Shown here: piece by piece, positions 1 to 8,001 of the stretch | Numbering within the stretch: position 1 is the first letter of the stretch | Layout of the letters: each line of letters opens with the position of its first letter | Assembly (NCBI RefSeq): GCF_001293775.1 | Contig: NZ_LGLN01000081.1 | Coordinates: 170,705-205,435 of the forward strand | DNA: 34,731 nt | Reading direction: 5' to 3' | Source: Pseudomonas syringae pv. cilantro | Lineage (GTDB): Bacteria; Pseudomonadota; Gammaproteobacteria; Pseudomonadales; Pseudomonadaceae | The notes under the pieces: generated by a model | Databases searched by the model: none | What the model was told of the DNA's origin: nothing | The model's input: only the letters and a program-made list of their open reading frames with translations | Translations under genes and position numbers: made by a program

Positions 1-123
1 TGCTTGATCCGCAAGCGCCATTGGCGCGAGCATCAGGCTCAAGACTAGGGCCGCGATACCGCGCCATGCGCGAGGCACGCGAGGCAGCTTGGTTGGCGAA
101 GCGATTGATTGATTGCGTGTCAT
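1..123 (-). CDS. exbB: Probable ExbB N-terminus (partial, runs off window)
   Basis: Only the first 41 codons are present: an ATG at 123 reading left and still open at base 1. The peptide starts MTRNQS, has a basic stretch (KLPRVPRAWR), then a hydrophobic segment ending MALA-DQA, which is a clean signal peptide with an Ala-x-Ala type cleavage site. Pseudomonas ExbB proteins have an unusual signal-peptide extension of this kind, and exbB-exbD-tonB lies beside this epimerase/spoT region in P. putida as I recall it, so ExbB of the TonB energy-transducing complex is the best guess. A Fur-box-like sequence lies upstream at 215-233. The catalytic and membrane parts are outside the window, so the name is an inference; another exported protein is possible. 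Confidence 0.55.
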   Translation of the reverse strand, partial: MTRNQSIASPTKLPRVPRAWRGIAALVLSLMLAPMALADQA

Positions 124-214
124 GCTGGCCGGACCTGAGAGAGAAATGGGGGATGGTTCCAGACGTCGCGTGTTGCTTTCGACATTCACAGGGAACAAAT
201 GGGCTGCCATTATT

Positions 215-233
215 GCAAATCGTTCTTGTTAAC
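215..233 (-). promoter_or_regulatory. Fur-box-like site between exbB and the epimerase
   Basis: GCAAATCGTTCTTGTTAAC matches a typical Pseudomonas Fur box (GCAAATGATTCTCATTTGC) at about 13 of 19 positions. It sits about 90 bp upstream of the putative exbB start and about 100 bp upstream of the divergent epimerase. Iron control of ton-exb genes is well known; the site itself is a by-eye match and its right half is weak. Confidence 0.35.
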
Positions 234-331
234 AAAAGCAATGTGGTAGCTTTTTTACATATTCACGTCAATGATCGTGCTTTGCGAATCGTTTTAAGGT
301 GCTGATGCCACCTTCATACTGGAGATTTCGA

Positions 332-1180
332 ATGACTGCGCCCTCCCTTCTGATCGCCGGTTGCGGCGATATCGGCTCTCGGCTCGCCATCCGGCTGATG
401 TCGGATGGCTGGGCTGTGCATGGGCTGCGACGTACGGTGTCAGAGCTCCCGAACGGCGTGATCGGTGTCGAAGGAGATCTGTTCAAGGCTGAAAAGCCTG
501 AGCAATGGCCGACTGCGCCGCTCGACTATGTGGTGTATTGCGCCACGCCTTCCCAGCGTGACGAAACGGGCTATCGTATGGCCTATGTCGAAGGGCTGAG
601 AAATGTTTTGGGCTGGCTGGAGCAGTCCGGGCAGCGGCCAAAACGGGTGATCTTCGTCTCCAGCAGCGGTGTCTATGGTCAGCAGAATGGCGAATGGGTC
701 GATGAGAACTCGACCACCGAGCCTGGCAACTACACCGGCACGGTAATGCTGGAAGCCGAGCAGTTGGCGCTGAACAGCGGGTTGCCTGCTACCGCCGTGA
801 GACTGACGGGCATTTACGGCCCTGGCCGCAGCGACCTGTCGAATCGAGTGCGTCAGGGGCACAGCGTGAGGATCGATCCGCCGGTCTACGCCAATCGCAT
901 CCATGCCGATGACGCAGCCAGCCTGTTGGCGCATCTGCTGCAAGCGGACCATCGCGGCGTGGCACTGGAAAGCTGTTATCTGGGTGTCGACGACGATCCT
1001 GCCGCGCTGGCCGATGTGGTGGCGTGGATACGTGAATACCTGGGCGTGACCGAGTGGTCGGAGGACGTCAGCGTGCAGCGCGTCGGCAGCAAGCGCTGTA
1101 GCAACGCGAGGGCGCGAGCGCTAGGTTGGGCACCGATGTACCCGGACTACCGCGCCGGCTATGCGGCCTTGCTGGGCTGA
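332..1180 (+). CDS. SDR-family NAD(P)-dependent epimerase/dehydratase (YeeZ-like)
   Basis: A 282-residue protein starting MTAPSLLIAGCGDIG. The N-terminal Gly-Cys-Gly-Asp-Ile-Gly (residues 10-15) is a Rossmann dinucleotide-binding turn, and SSSGVYG (near residue 110) is the extended-SDR beta-strand motif. The usual Tyr-x-x-x-Lys pair is not obvious where expected (NYTGTVMLEAEQ), as in YeeZ-like atypical SDRs, so the reaction is unknown. I chose the ATG at 332 because GGAG lies 7 bases ahead and the Rossmann motif then starts at the normal distance. An in-frame start at 299 would add 11 non-conserved residues. It is divergent from the putative exbB and convergent with the lipoprotein gene. No substrate can be named from sequence. 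Confidence 0.85.
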   Translation: MTAPSLLIAGCGDIGSRLAIRLMSDGWAVHGLRRTVSELPNGVIGVEGDLFKAEKPEQWPTAPLDYVVYCATPSQRDETGYRMAYVEGLRNVLGWLEQSGQRPKRVIFVSSSGVYGQQNGEWVDENSTTEPGNYTGTVMLEAEQLALNSGLPATAVRLTGIYGPGRSDLSNRVRQGHSVRIDPPVYANRIHADDAASLLAHLLQADHRGVALESCYLGVDDDPAALADVVAWIREYLGVTEWSEDVSVQRVGSKRCSNARARALGWAPMYPDYRAGYAALLG

Positions 1181-1191
1181 AAAGGACGCGT

Positions 1192-1221
1192 ATCAGGAGC
1201 GCCTGAGACGGCACTCCTGAT
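1192..1221. terminator. Hairpin between convergent genes, possible terminator
   Basis: ATCAGGAG (1192-1199) and CTCCTGAT (1214-1221) form a perfect 8-bp stem with a 14-base loop in the 52-bp gap between the convergent epimerase and lipoprotein genes. There is no T-run on either side, so it is not a classical intrinsic terminator. Confidence 0.4.
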
Positions 1222-1232
1222 TGACCAAGCGA

Positions 1233-1970
1233 TTACTGTTGTTCCAGCAACCAGCGACGTGGGCCGGGACGCAATTCAGGCATCTGGTCCGCGCCGGCAT
1301 TGTTCACTGCCTGGAAAATTTCCAGTTGTTTGCCTTTGCGGGCGAAGATCCACGGATTGCCTTTCTCGGCCTTTTCCAGCCACATGCTGTCGTATTCGCC
1401 ACTCATGGCCGCACAATCACCGGCCAGGCAGAGCGCGAAACGATCATTTTCCGGAAGCCCCTGCACGCTGCCGTCGGGCATGAACTGCACGGTGCTGCCT
1501 TGGCCGTCACCCTCGACAATCGCCCACTTGCCGCCCATGTAGGCGCCGTACAAGGCCTGCTCGAAGCTGCTGCCTGGCTGCGCGCCTTCGGGTGCCGGCT
1601 TCTCAGGCTTCTGGAAGTGCTGTTCCGGACCTGACTCGCTGGCGGCCTGAACCAGTTCGTCGCCCTTCACGCTCAGGTCTTCGAAGAAGTTACCGTAGAA
1701 ATCAATGTGCAGCTTGCCTTCGGCAGCGCTGACGATCTTGCCTTCGCCCAGCTCGAAACCATTGGAATAAATGGCCTGATTGGCCTTGGTGTTGACCTTC
1801 CACTCAAGGTTGGGGCCATTGGCGAGCAGTGCCTGACGCAGGTTGCCTTGCTTGACGGCAGCATCAATGGCGGTCTGGTTGATCCAGGTGCCGTCCGGAT
1901 TGCGGTCGGCGTGGCTGGCGCAGCCGCCCAGGATAACGGCGAGCAGCGAGATGACGAGCGCAGAGCGCAT
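1233..1970 (-). CDS. Hypothetical lipoprotein
   Basis: A 245-residue protein with a lipoprotein signal: MRSALVISLLAVILGGC, lipobox LGGC with Cys17 as the acylated residue. Ala-Ser follow the cysteine, so there is no Asp retention signal and an outer-membrane location is likely. The mature part is hydrophilic, with a Pro/Glu/Lys-rich segment (QKPEKPAPEG) and a late Cys pair (LCLAGDC) that could form a disulfide. I recognise no domain. The ATG at 1970 is supported by AAGGAAGG ahead of it. It lies 55 bp downstream of ridA on the same strand and could be the last gene of the spoT-ridA transcript. This gene is a conserved neighbour of ridA in pseudomonads, but I do not know its role. Confidence 0.8.
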   Translation of the reverse strand: MRSALVISLLAVILGGCASHADRNPDGTWINQTAIDAAVKQGNLRQALLANGPNLEWKVNTKANQAIYSNGFELGEGKIVSAAEGKLHIDFYGNFFEDLSVKGDELVQAASESGPEQHFQKPEKPAPEGAQPGSSFEQALYGAYMGGKWAIVEGDGQGSTVQFMPDGSVQGLPENDRFALCLAGDCAAMSGEYDSMWLEKAEKGNPWIFARKGKQLEIFQAVNNAGADQMPELRPGPRRWLLEQQ

Positions 1971-2025
1971 AACGGATTCCTTCCTTCAGGGAAAACGGAG
2001 CGCAAGGCACGCTCCGTCGGGGGAG

Positions 2026-2406
2026 TTATTCGATGACGAGAATCGCGTCCATTTCGACCTGGGCACCACGCGGCAATGCAGCAACGCCGATAGCGGCGCG
2101 AGCCGGGTAAGGCTGCGAGAAGTAAGTGCCCATGATTTCGTTGACCTTGGCAAAGTGAGACAAGTCAGTCAGAAAGATGTTCAGCTTGACGATGTCCTTG
2201 AAAGAACCACCCGCAGCCTCGGCAACCGACTTCAGGTTGTCGAAAACCTGAATGATCTGCGCTTCGATGCCTTCGACCAGCTCCATGGTGGCTGGGTCCA
2301 GCGGAATCTGTCCGGACATGTAGACGGTATTGCCAGCTTTGATCGCCTGAGAGTAAGGGCCAATGGCCACCGGGGCTTTTTCGCTGGTGATGACAGTCTT
2401 GGTCAT
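2026..2406 (-). CDS. ridA: RidA, enamine/imine deaminase
   Basis: A 126-residue YjgF/YER057c/UK114 protein. RidA hydrolyses reactive enamine/imine intermediates such as 2-aminoacrylate made by PLP enzymes, releasing ammonia and a keto acid, and works as a cytosolic trimer. The family residues are present: IGPYSQ near the start, SGQIP (31-35), the catalytic-site arginine in YPARA (Arg103, matching Arg105 of enteric RidA) and Glu118 in QVEMD. The ATG at 2406 has AGGAG about 7 bases upstream. It follows spoT by 24 bp on the same strand, an arrangement seen widely in gammaproteobacteria. This window holds a second, more distant RidA homologue inside the dad locus (30010-30363). Confidence 0.95.
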   Translation of the reverse strand: MTKTVITSEKAPVAIGPYSQAIKAGNTVYMSGQIPLDPATMELVEGIEAQIIQVFDNLKSVAEAAGGSFKDIVKLNIFLTDLSHFAKVNEIMGTYFSQPYPARAAIGVAALPRGAQVEMDAILVIE

Positions 2407-2430
2407 GAAAACTCCTGATTATTGAATGAG

Positions 2431-4536
2431 TTACGCGCGCATCCGGGTGATACGAGTAACCCCGGCAAGGGCGCGTAATTTCCTGATCACGCGGGCCAGA
2501 TGCACACGGTCGTGCACGCTGACCACCAGTTGGACCACGCTGATCCGACCATCGCGCTCGTCCATGCTGATTTTTTCGATGTTGCCATCGGCCGCGTTGA
2601 CACTGCTGGCCAGCAAGGCGATCAGGCCGCGCTGATGCTCCAGTTCGACACGCAACTCGACGTTGAATTCGCCGGTAACGTCCTTGGCCCACGAGAGCTG
2701 GATGCATTTTTCCGGGTTGTGACGAATTTCGCTGATGTTGCGGCAGTTATCCAGGTGCACGACCATGCCTTTGCCCGCAGACAGGTGACCGACAATCGGG
2801 TCGCCCGGTATCGGCGTGCAGCATTTGGCGTAACTGAGTACCAGGCCTTCGGTGCCGCGAATGGCCAGCGGACCCTCAGGGCTTGGCAACTGATCGCCCT
2901 CGCCCAGCAGACGACGGGCGACGACATAGGCCATGCGATTGCCCAGGCCGATGTCTTCAAGCAGGTCTTCCAGCACTTCGACCCGGTATTCGGTCAGCAC
3001 CAGCTGGATACGCTCCTCGGACACCTTGTCCAGGCTGCATTCGAAACCGTTGAGCACCTTGTTCAGCAGGCGCTCGCCAAGGTTGATCGACTCGGAGCGG
3101 CGTTGCAGCTTGAGCGCGTGACGAATGTGTGTGCGAGCCTTGCCGGTGACGACAAAGTTCAGCCATGCCGGGTTCGGACGTGCGCCAGGAGCGCTGACAA
3201 TCTCGACCGTGGAGCCGCTTTGCAGCGGTTCGGAAAGCGGGGCCAGTCGACGGTTGATCCGGCAGGCGATGCAACTGTTGCCGACATCGGTATGTACCGC
3301 GTAGGCGAAGTCCACGGCGGTGGAGCCTTTGGGCAGCTCCATGATCCGGCCTTTCGGCGTGAACACGTAGACCTCGTCCGGAAACAGGTCGATCTTGACA
3401 CTTTCGATGAATTCCAGCGAATTGCCCGCGCGCTGCTGCATCTCCAGCACGCCCTTGACCCACTGCCGGGCGCGAGCATGAGTGCCCTTGGGCTGCTCGT
3501 CGTCGCTGGACTTGTACAGCCAGTGCGCGGCAATCCCGTTATTGGCCATTTCTTCCATTTCACGGGTGCGAATCTGGATTTCAATAGGCACGCCGTGCAT
3601 GCCAAACAACGTGGTATGCAGCGACTGGTAGCCGTTGGCCTTGGGAATCGCGATGTAATCCTTGAAACGGCCGGGCAATGGCTTGTACAAATTGTGTACA
3701 GCACCCAGCACGCGATAGCAGGTATCGACCTTGTCGACGATGATACGGAACGCGTAAACGTCCATGATCTCGTTGAAGGCCCGGCGCTTGCCGCGCATCT
3801 TTTTGTAGATGCCGTAAAGGTGCTTCTGCCGCCCGCTGACATCGCCTTCGATACCGTCGACTGCCAGGCAATGGCTCAGGGACTCTTCGATCTTGTTGAC
3901 CAGCTCCTTGCGATTGCCCCTGGCGCGCTTGACCGCCTGGTTGATTCGCGAGGAGCGCATCGGGTACATGGCCTTGAAGCCGAGGTCTTCGAATTCGATA
4001 CGCACGTTGTGCATGCCCAGCCGGTTGGCAATGGGCGCGTAGATTTCGAGGGTTTCCTTGGCGATGCGGCGACGCTTCTCGCCGGACAGAACCTCCAGCG
4101 TGCGCATGTTGTGCAGGCGGTCGGCGAGCTTGACCAGGATCACGCGAATATCGCGCGCCATGGCCATGGCCATCTTCTGGAAGTTTTCCGCCTGGGCTTC
4201 GGCTTTGGTCTCGAAATTCATCTGGGTCAGTTTACTGACCCCGTCGACCAGTTCCGCGACGGTCTCACCAAATTGCGCACTGAGCGCTTCCTTGGCAATA
4301 CCGGTGTCTTCGATGACGTCATGCAGCATCGCAGCCATCAGGCTCTGATGGTCCATGTGCATGTCGGCAAGAATATTGGCCACCGCGAGCGGGTGGGTGA
4401 CATACGCTTCGCCGCTGCGACGGCGCTGGCCATCGTGGGCTTGTTCGGCGTAGAAATACGCTCGGCGGACCAGATTGACCTGGTCCTTGCCGAGGTAGGC
4501 CGACAGTCTGTCGGCGAGGGCGTCTATGCTCGGCAA
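2431..4536 (-). CDS. spoT: Bifunctional (p)ppGpp synthetase/hydrolase SpoT
   Basis: With the start used here the protein has 701 residues, the usual Pseudomonas SpoT length. Domains in order: HD hydrolase (HDVIED, His72-Asp73 and Glu76-Asp77), RelA/SpoT synthetase (residues about 240-350, with the RFKD form at 290-293 that marks bifunctional enzymes and GYQSLHTT after it), TGS (about 385-450), a helical/zinc-finger-like region with SYAKCCTPIPGD, and a C-terminal ACT domain from about 630. It makes and degrades the stringent-response alarmone. I place the start at TTG 4536 (MPSIDALADRL), preceded by AAGGGG at good spacing. A further upstream TTG at 4554 would add six non-conserved residues. 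It follows rpoZ by 60 bp in the same direction. Confidence 0.96.
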   Translation of the reverse strand: MPSIDALADRLSAYLGKDQVNLVRRAYFYAEQAHDGQRRRSGEAYVTHPLAVANILADMHMDHQSLMAAMLHDVIEDTGIAKEALSAQFGETVAELVDGVSKLTQMNFETKAEAQAENFQKMAMAMARDIRVILVKLADRLHNMRTLEVLSGEKRRRIAKETLEIYAPIANRLGMHNVRIEFEDLGFKAMYPMRSSRINQAVKRARGNRKELVNKIEESLSHCLAVDGIEGDVSGRQKHLYGIYKKMRGKRRAFNEIMDVYAFRIIVDKVDTCYRVLGAVHNLYKPLPGRFKDYIAIPKANGYQSLHTTLFGMHGVPIEIQIRTREMEEMANNGIAAHWLYKSSDDEQPKGTHARARQWVKGVLEMQQRAGNSLEFIESVKIDLFPDEVYVFTPKGRIMELPKGSTAVDFAYAVHTDVGNSCIACRINRRLAPLSEPLQSGSTVEIVSAPGARPNPAWLNFVVTGKARTHIRHALKLQRRSESINLGERLLNKVLNGFECSLDKVSEERIQLVLTEYRVEVLEDLLEDIGLGNRMAYVVARRLLGEGDQLPSPEGPLAIRGTEGLVLSYAKCCTPIPGDPIVGHLSAGKGMVVHLDNCRNISEIRHNPEKCIQLSWAKDVTGEFNVELRVELEHQRGLIALLASSVNAADGNIEKISMDERDGRISVVQLVVSVHDRVHLARVIRKLRALAGVTRITRMRA

Positions 4537-4596
4537 GGCGCTACCCCTTGCCAATGGCTTTTACCCTGCGCCGTACTACGTCGACCTGGCATAGGC

Positions 4597-4860
4597 TTAG
4601 ACGGCCTCGTTGGACTCGTCCTCGAACGCTGCGAACAATGGTTCATCTTCAACGATTTCAGCTTCTGCGATTACAGAGTAATCCATCACGCCAGCTGCGA
4701 TTTCACGCAGGGCCATAACGGTAGGCTTGTCGTTTTCCCACGCCAGCTTTGGTTCTTTGCCGCCGGTTGCCAGTTGACGGGCACGCTTGGTAGAGAGCAT
4801 GACCAGCTCAAAGCGGTTATCCACGTGTTCTAGGCAGTCTTCAACGGTTACGCGGGCCAT
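4597..4860 (-). CDS. rpoZ: RNA polymerase omega subunit
   Basis: An 87-residue omega subunit starting MARVTVEDCLEHV, with the family core NRFELVMLSTKRARQL. Omega binds the beta-prime C-terminus, helps core assembly and forms part of a ppGpp site in RNA polymerase, which fits its place directly upstream of spoT. The ATG at 4860 has AGGA about 7 bases ahead; a frame-extended start at 4938 would add 26 non-conserved residues. The acidic C-terminal tail (EDEPLFAAFEDESNEAV) is typical of pseudomonads. Confidence 0.96.
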   Translation of the reverse strand: MARVTVEDCLEHVDNRFELVMLSTKRARQLATGGKEPKLAWENDKPTVMALREIAAGVMDYSVIAEAEIVEDEPLFAAFEDESNEAV

Positions 4861-4918
4861 GGGTATTCCTCGTAGCAAATGCGGATGCGCGATGCCCGGA
4901 TGGGCGAGCGGACTCGGT

Positions 4919-4948
4919 AGTTTACAAGCGGACAGCACCAGTCATCAA
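4919..4948 (-). promoter_or_regulatory. Candidate sigma-70 promoter of rpoZ
   Basis: On the minus strand, TTGATG (complement of 4943-4948) and TAAACT (complement of 4919-4924) are separated by 18 bp, about 60 bp ahead of the rpoZ start. Each box matches 4 of 6 consensus bases. Confidence 0.4.
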
Positions 4949-4951
4949 GCG

Positions 4952-4971
4952 GCATGCCACCAACGGCATGC
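4952..4971. other. GCATGCC hairpin between gmk and rpoZ
   Basis: GCATGCC (4952-4958) and GGCATGC (4965-4971) form a 7-bp stem with loop ACCAAC, just upstream of the candidate rpoZ promoter and 37 bp past the gmk stop. A TTTT follows on the plus strand only, the wrong side for terminating gmk, so its role is unclear. Confidence 0.5.
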
Positions 4972-5007
4972 TTTTAACCTGTTGCCTGATGTCTGGAAAC
5001 GTTTCGA

Positions 5008-5652
5008 TCAAGCCAGCAATTCCTGAAAAAGCTCGCTGTATTGCTCTTGCTGATGCTGTTGAGTCAGGCGATTGGCGCGGAAAATCGCCTTGAGGTCTTC
5101 CAGCGCGCCGGCAAAGTCGTCATTGACCACGACGTACTCATACTCGTTGTAGTGGCTCATTTCGCTGACCGCTTCACGCATCCGCGCTTCGATGATCTCG
5201 TCGCTGTCCTGGCCCCGGTTAGTCAAGCGCTGACGCAAGGCCTGCTGAGTCGGCGGCAGAATGAAGATGGATCGCGCCTGCGGCATTTGCGCTCGAACCT
5301 GACGCGCGCCTTGCCAGTCGATTTCCAGAATCAGGTCGTGGCCTTCATCCAGCGTCTGCTGCAGATGGCTTTGCGAGGTGCCATACAGATTGCCGAACAC
5401 TTCGGCCTGTTCGAGAAAGTCACCATGCTCGATCATGCGCAGGAACTCGGCACGATCGACGAAGTTGTAGTTCACGCCGTCCACTTCGCCGGGGCGCATG
5501 GCGCGTGTGGTGTGCGAGACCGAAACGCGGATCTTTGCCTGCGCGCCATGCTGGGGCTCTTGCTGAGCGTCCATCAACGCCTTGACCAGACTGGTCTTGC
5601 CCGCGCCGGAAGGAGCGGAAATGATGTACAGGGTGCCAGTGATATGGGTCAT
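5008..5652 (-). CDS. gmk: Guanylate kinase
   Basis: A 214-residue guanylate kinase (GMP + ATP to GDP + ADP). The P-loop SAPSGAGKTSL lies at residues 12-22, followed by the GMP-binding SHTTRAMRPGE, the YNFVDR segment and the EIDWQGARQV region. The start at 5652 (MTHITGTLYI) places the P-loop at the normal distance; the frame stays open to 5691, which would overlap yicC. It follows yicC by 13 bp on the same strand, so the two are probably co-transcribed. The product supplies GDP for GTP, the precursor of the alarmone handled by the neighbouring spoT. Confidence 0.95.
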   Translation of the reverse strand: MTHITGTLYIISAPSGAGKTSLVKALMDAQQEPQHGAQAKIRVSVSHTTRAMRPGEVDGVNYNFVDRAEFLRMIEHGDFLEQAEVFGNLYGTSQSHLQQTLDEGHDLILEIDWQGARQVRAQMPQARSIFILPPTQQALRQRLTNRGQDSDEIIEARMREAVSEMSHYNEYEYVVVNDDFAGALEDLKAIFRANRLTQQHQQEQYSELFQELLA

Positions 5653-5665
5653 GTCAGGTTCAGCC

Positions 5666-6529
5666 TTACTCAATATTCTGCACTTGCTCACGCATCTGCT
5701 CGATCAACACTTTGAGGTTGACGGCAGCTTGCGTGCTGCGTGGATCAAAGGCCTTGGAGCCCAGTGTGTTCGCTTCGCGGTTAAGCTCCTGCATCAAGAA
5801 GTCGAGACGGCGGCCCGCCTGACCGCCAGCCTTGAGCACGCGGCGCACTTCGGTAACGTGCGTGCTGAGGCGGTCCAGTTCTTCGGCGACATCGCTCTTC
5901 TGCGCCAGCAAAACCATTTCCTGCTCCAGGCGCTGCGGATCCAGCTCGGCCTTCATGTCGGCAAAGCGATCCAGCACCTTCTGACGCTGGGCGGCCAGCA
6001 TGTGCGGGACCAGCGTACGCAGAGTGGCAACTTCCTGGACAATGACCGTCAACCGTTCGTCGAGAAGTCGGGCCAGGTCGGCGCCTTCGCGACCACGCCC
6101 GGCCTTCAATTCCGCCAGCCCCTCATTGAAAAGCATCAGCGCGTCGGCGTTCAGCGCCTGCGGATCATTTGCGTCAGCCACCAGTACACCGGGCCACGCC
6201 AGCACTTCAAGCGGGTTCAGTGCTGCCGGCTGCTTGATCAGGCCGGCAACCGATTCTGCCGCCGCGATCAATTGAGCGGCACGCTCGCGGTTGACTTGCA
6301 GCGGCTTGCCAGCGGTTTCTTCGACAAAGCGCAGGGTGCATTCGACCTTGCCACGCGACAGCCCTTGGCGCAGCGCTTCACGGATCGCGCCTTCCAGATC
6401 ACGAAATGACTCCGGCAGGCGCAGGTGCGGCTCGAGATAGCGGTGGTTGACCGAGCGCAACTCCCAGCTCAGCGTGCCTTGGGCGCCGGCCCGCTCTACC
6501 CGGGCGAAGGCGGTCATACTGTGCACCAT
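5666..6529 (-). CDS. yicC: YicC family endoribonuclease
   Basis: A 287-residue YicC/YloC family protein. The family start is present (MVHSMTAFARVE, then SVNHRYLEPHLRLPE), as is the conserved C-terminal part with GRRLDFLMQELNREANTLGSK. E. coli YicC is reported as an endoribonuclease linked to sRNA turnover; before that the family was known for stationary-phase survival. The ATG at 6529 has AAGAGG about 8 bases ahead. It leads the yicC-gmk pair and is divergent from rph across a 294-bp gap, an arrangement preserved in many gammaproteobacteria. Confidence 0.9.
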   Translation of the reverse strand: MVHSMTAFARVERAGAQGTLSWELRSVNHRYLEPHLRLPESFRDLEGAIREALRQGLSRGKVECTLRFVEETAGKPLQVNRERAAQLIAAAESVAGLIKQPAALNPLEVLAWPGVLVADANDPQALNADALMLFNEGLAELKAGRGREGADLARLLDERLTVIVQEVATLRTLVPHMLAAQRQKVLDRFADMKAELDPQRLEQEMVLLAQKSDVAEELDRLSTHVTEVRRVLKAGGQAGRRLDFLMQELNREANTLGSKAFDPRSTQAAVNLKVLIEQMREQVQNIE

Positions 6530-6781
6530 GCGAAGTACCTCTTGATTCAGTCCATGAAAGCGCCAGGCTGGCGGTCATGGGTGTCGTGAAAGCCGACTGG
6601 CTGCAGAGGCGCAGGATTGTAGCGCAGTGCGACGCCCGCTCCCAATCCGGCAACGTGACAAGAGATACAAAGCGCTGCAAATCGTTATGTACAGGCGTTT
6701 CGGGCCGTTTTTCAGAGCCTGCGAATCACACAGGTTTGGCCACGGCGAGTTTTAGAGATGCCCAGCGGCAGTTGTGGCCTC

Positions 6782-6787
6782 TATAAT
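6782..6787 (+). promoter_or_regulatory. Candidate -10 box of rph
   Basis: A perfect TATAAT lies 37 bp ahead of the rph start. No convincing -35 box stands 16-18 bp upstream. The rest of the 294-bp yicC-rph gap shows no other clear signal to me. Confidence 0.45.
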
Positions 6788-6823
6788 GGTCGACAGTTTT
6801 CCGTCTCAGTACAGGTATCCCAG

Positions 6824-7546
6824 ATGAAACGTCCAAGTGGTCGCGCCGCCGATCAGCTCCGCTCGATCCGCATCACCCGCAACTACACCAAACACGCCGA
6901 GGGTTCTGTACTGGTCGAGTTTGGTGATACCAAGGTGATCTGCACCGTCAGCGTCGAAAACGGTGTGCCACGCTTCCTCAAGGGACAGGGCCAGGGCTGG
7001 CTGACCGCGGAGTACGGCATGTTGCCGCGTGCTACCGGCGAGCGTAACCAGCGTGAAGCCAGCCGTGGCAAGCAGGGCGGCCGCACCCTCGAGATCCAGC
7101 GCCTGATCGGTCGTTCCCTGCGCGCTGCACTCGACATGTCCAAATTGGGCGACGTCACCCTGTATGTCGATTGCGATGTCATTCAGGCTGACGGCGGCAC
7201 TCGCACAGCGTCCATTACCGGGGCGATGGTTGCACTGGCTGACGCGCTGAAAGTGATCAAGAAGCGTGGCGGCCTGAAAGGCGGCGACCCGCTCAAGCAG
7301 ATGATTGCGGCTGTTTCCGTCGGCATGTATCAAGGTGAGCCGGTGCTCGACCTGGACTACCTTGAAGACTCCGCTGCCGAAACCGACCTGAACGTGGTGA
7401 TGACCAGTGCTGGCGGCTTCATCGAAGTTCAGGGCACTGCCGAAGGCGCGCCGTTCCAGCCTGAAGAACTGAATGCGATGCTGGCACTGGCCCAGAAAGG
7501 CATGACCGAACTGTTCGAACTGCAGCGTGCCGCATTGGCCGACTGA
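6824..7546 (+). CDS. rph: Ribonuclease PH
   Basis: A 240-residue RNase PH, the usual length. This phosphate-dependent 3'-to-5' exoribonuclease trims tRNA 3' ends and forms a hexamer. The sequence begins MKRPSGRAADQLR and contains the family motifs RNYTKHAEGS, WLTAEYGMLPRAT, the Arg-rich REASRGKQGGRT, and the phosphate-site region DVIQADGGTRTASITG. The ATG at 6824 is chosen because the conserved N-terminus begins there and AGG lies 8 bases upstream; the reading frame opens earlier at 6758 without conservation. Unlike in E. coli it is not joined directly to pyrE: a DUF4870 gene and crc lie between. Confidence 0.96.
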   Translation: MKRPSGRAADQLRSIRITRNYTKHAEGSVLVEFGDTKVICTVSVENGVPRFLKGQGQGWLTAEYGMLPRATGERNQREASRGKQGGRTLEIQRLIGRSLRAALDMSKLGDVTLYVDCDVIQADGGTRTASITGAMVALADALKVIKKRGGLKGGDPLKQMIAAVSVGMYQGEPVLDLDYLEDSAAETDLNVVMTSAGGFIEVQGTAEGAPFQPEELNAMLALAQKGMTELFELQRAALAD

Positions 7547-7565
7547 TACCCTTGGGAGTCTGAAA

Positions 7566-7934
7566 ATGAGTGACAGCTTGCAACCGTTGAGCAAACCGCC
7601 GCAAAGCGCTCGTCAGTGGGCGATGTTCTGTCACTTGTCAGCCTTTGCCGGGCTGGTGTTCCCGTTCGGCAACCTGCTGGGACCGCTGATTATCTGGCAG
7701 CTGAAGAAAGACTCCGACCCGTTTATCGATGCGCAGGGCAAGGAAGCGCTCAATTTTCAGATCACGGTGGCCATTGCGGCGACCATCAGCATGCTGCTGA
7801 TCCTGCTGGTGATCGGCTTAGCGTTGTTGACGCTGGTAGGTATTGGCGCGGCAGTGCTGGCGATCATCGCCGGGGTGAAAGCCAACGACGGAGTGGATTA
7901 TCGCTACCCGTTTACCTGGCGCCTGATCAAATAG
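7566..7934 (+). CDS. DUF4870 domain membrane protein
   Basis: A 122-residue small membrane protein. It has the DUF4870/Tic20-like pattern: an early RQWAMFCHLSAFAGLVFPFGNLLGP hairpin (written here only in outline), a polar loop with DPFIDAQGKEALNFQ, then a long hydrophobic stretch (about residues 65-105) able to form two membrane helices. The function is unknown. The ATG at 7566 lies 19 bases after the rph stop and ends before a strong terminator at 7951, so it is probably co-transcribed with rph. Confidence 0.85.
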   Translation: MSDSLQPLSKPPQSARQWAMFCHLSAFAGLVFPFGNLLGPLIIWQLKKDSDPFIDAQGKEALNFQITVAIAATISMLLILLVIGLALLTLVGIGAAVLAIIAGVKANDGVDYRYPFTWRLIK

Positions 7935-7950
7935 CGTTCAAAAGCAACAC

Positions 7951-7979
7951 AAAAAGCCGACGTCGAGTCGGCTTTTTTT
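7951..7979. terminator. Bidirectional intrinsic terminator
   Basis: AAAAAGCCGAC (7951-7961) pairs with GTCGGCTTTTT (7967-7977) around a 5-base loop, with A- and T-runs on the two sides. It lies between convergent genes (DUF4870 and crc) and should act in both directions. Confidence 0.9.
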
Positions 7980-8001
7980 CGTTTGCGTTGCCACCCGATT
8001 A

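Noticed and set aside
21..305. 94-codon plus-strand open frame at the left edge
   Set aside because: It overlaps the minus-strand signal-peptide gene and the divergent promoter region, and its translation has no similarity I recognise.
2500..4833. 777-codon open frame on the plus strand, antisense to spoT and rpoZ
   Set aside because: It mirrors the codon structure of the minus-strand genes in GC-rich DNA. Its translation has no recognisable domain, and spoT is certain.
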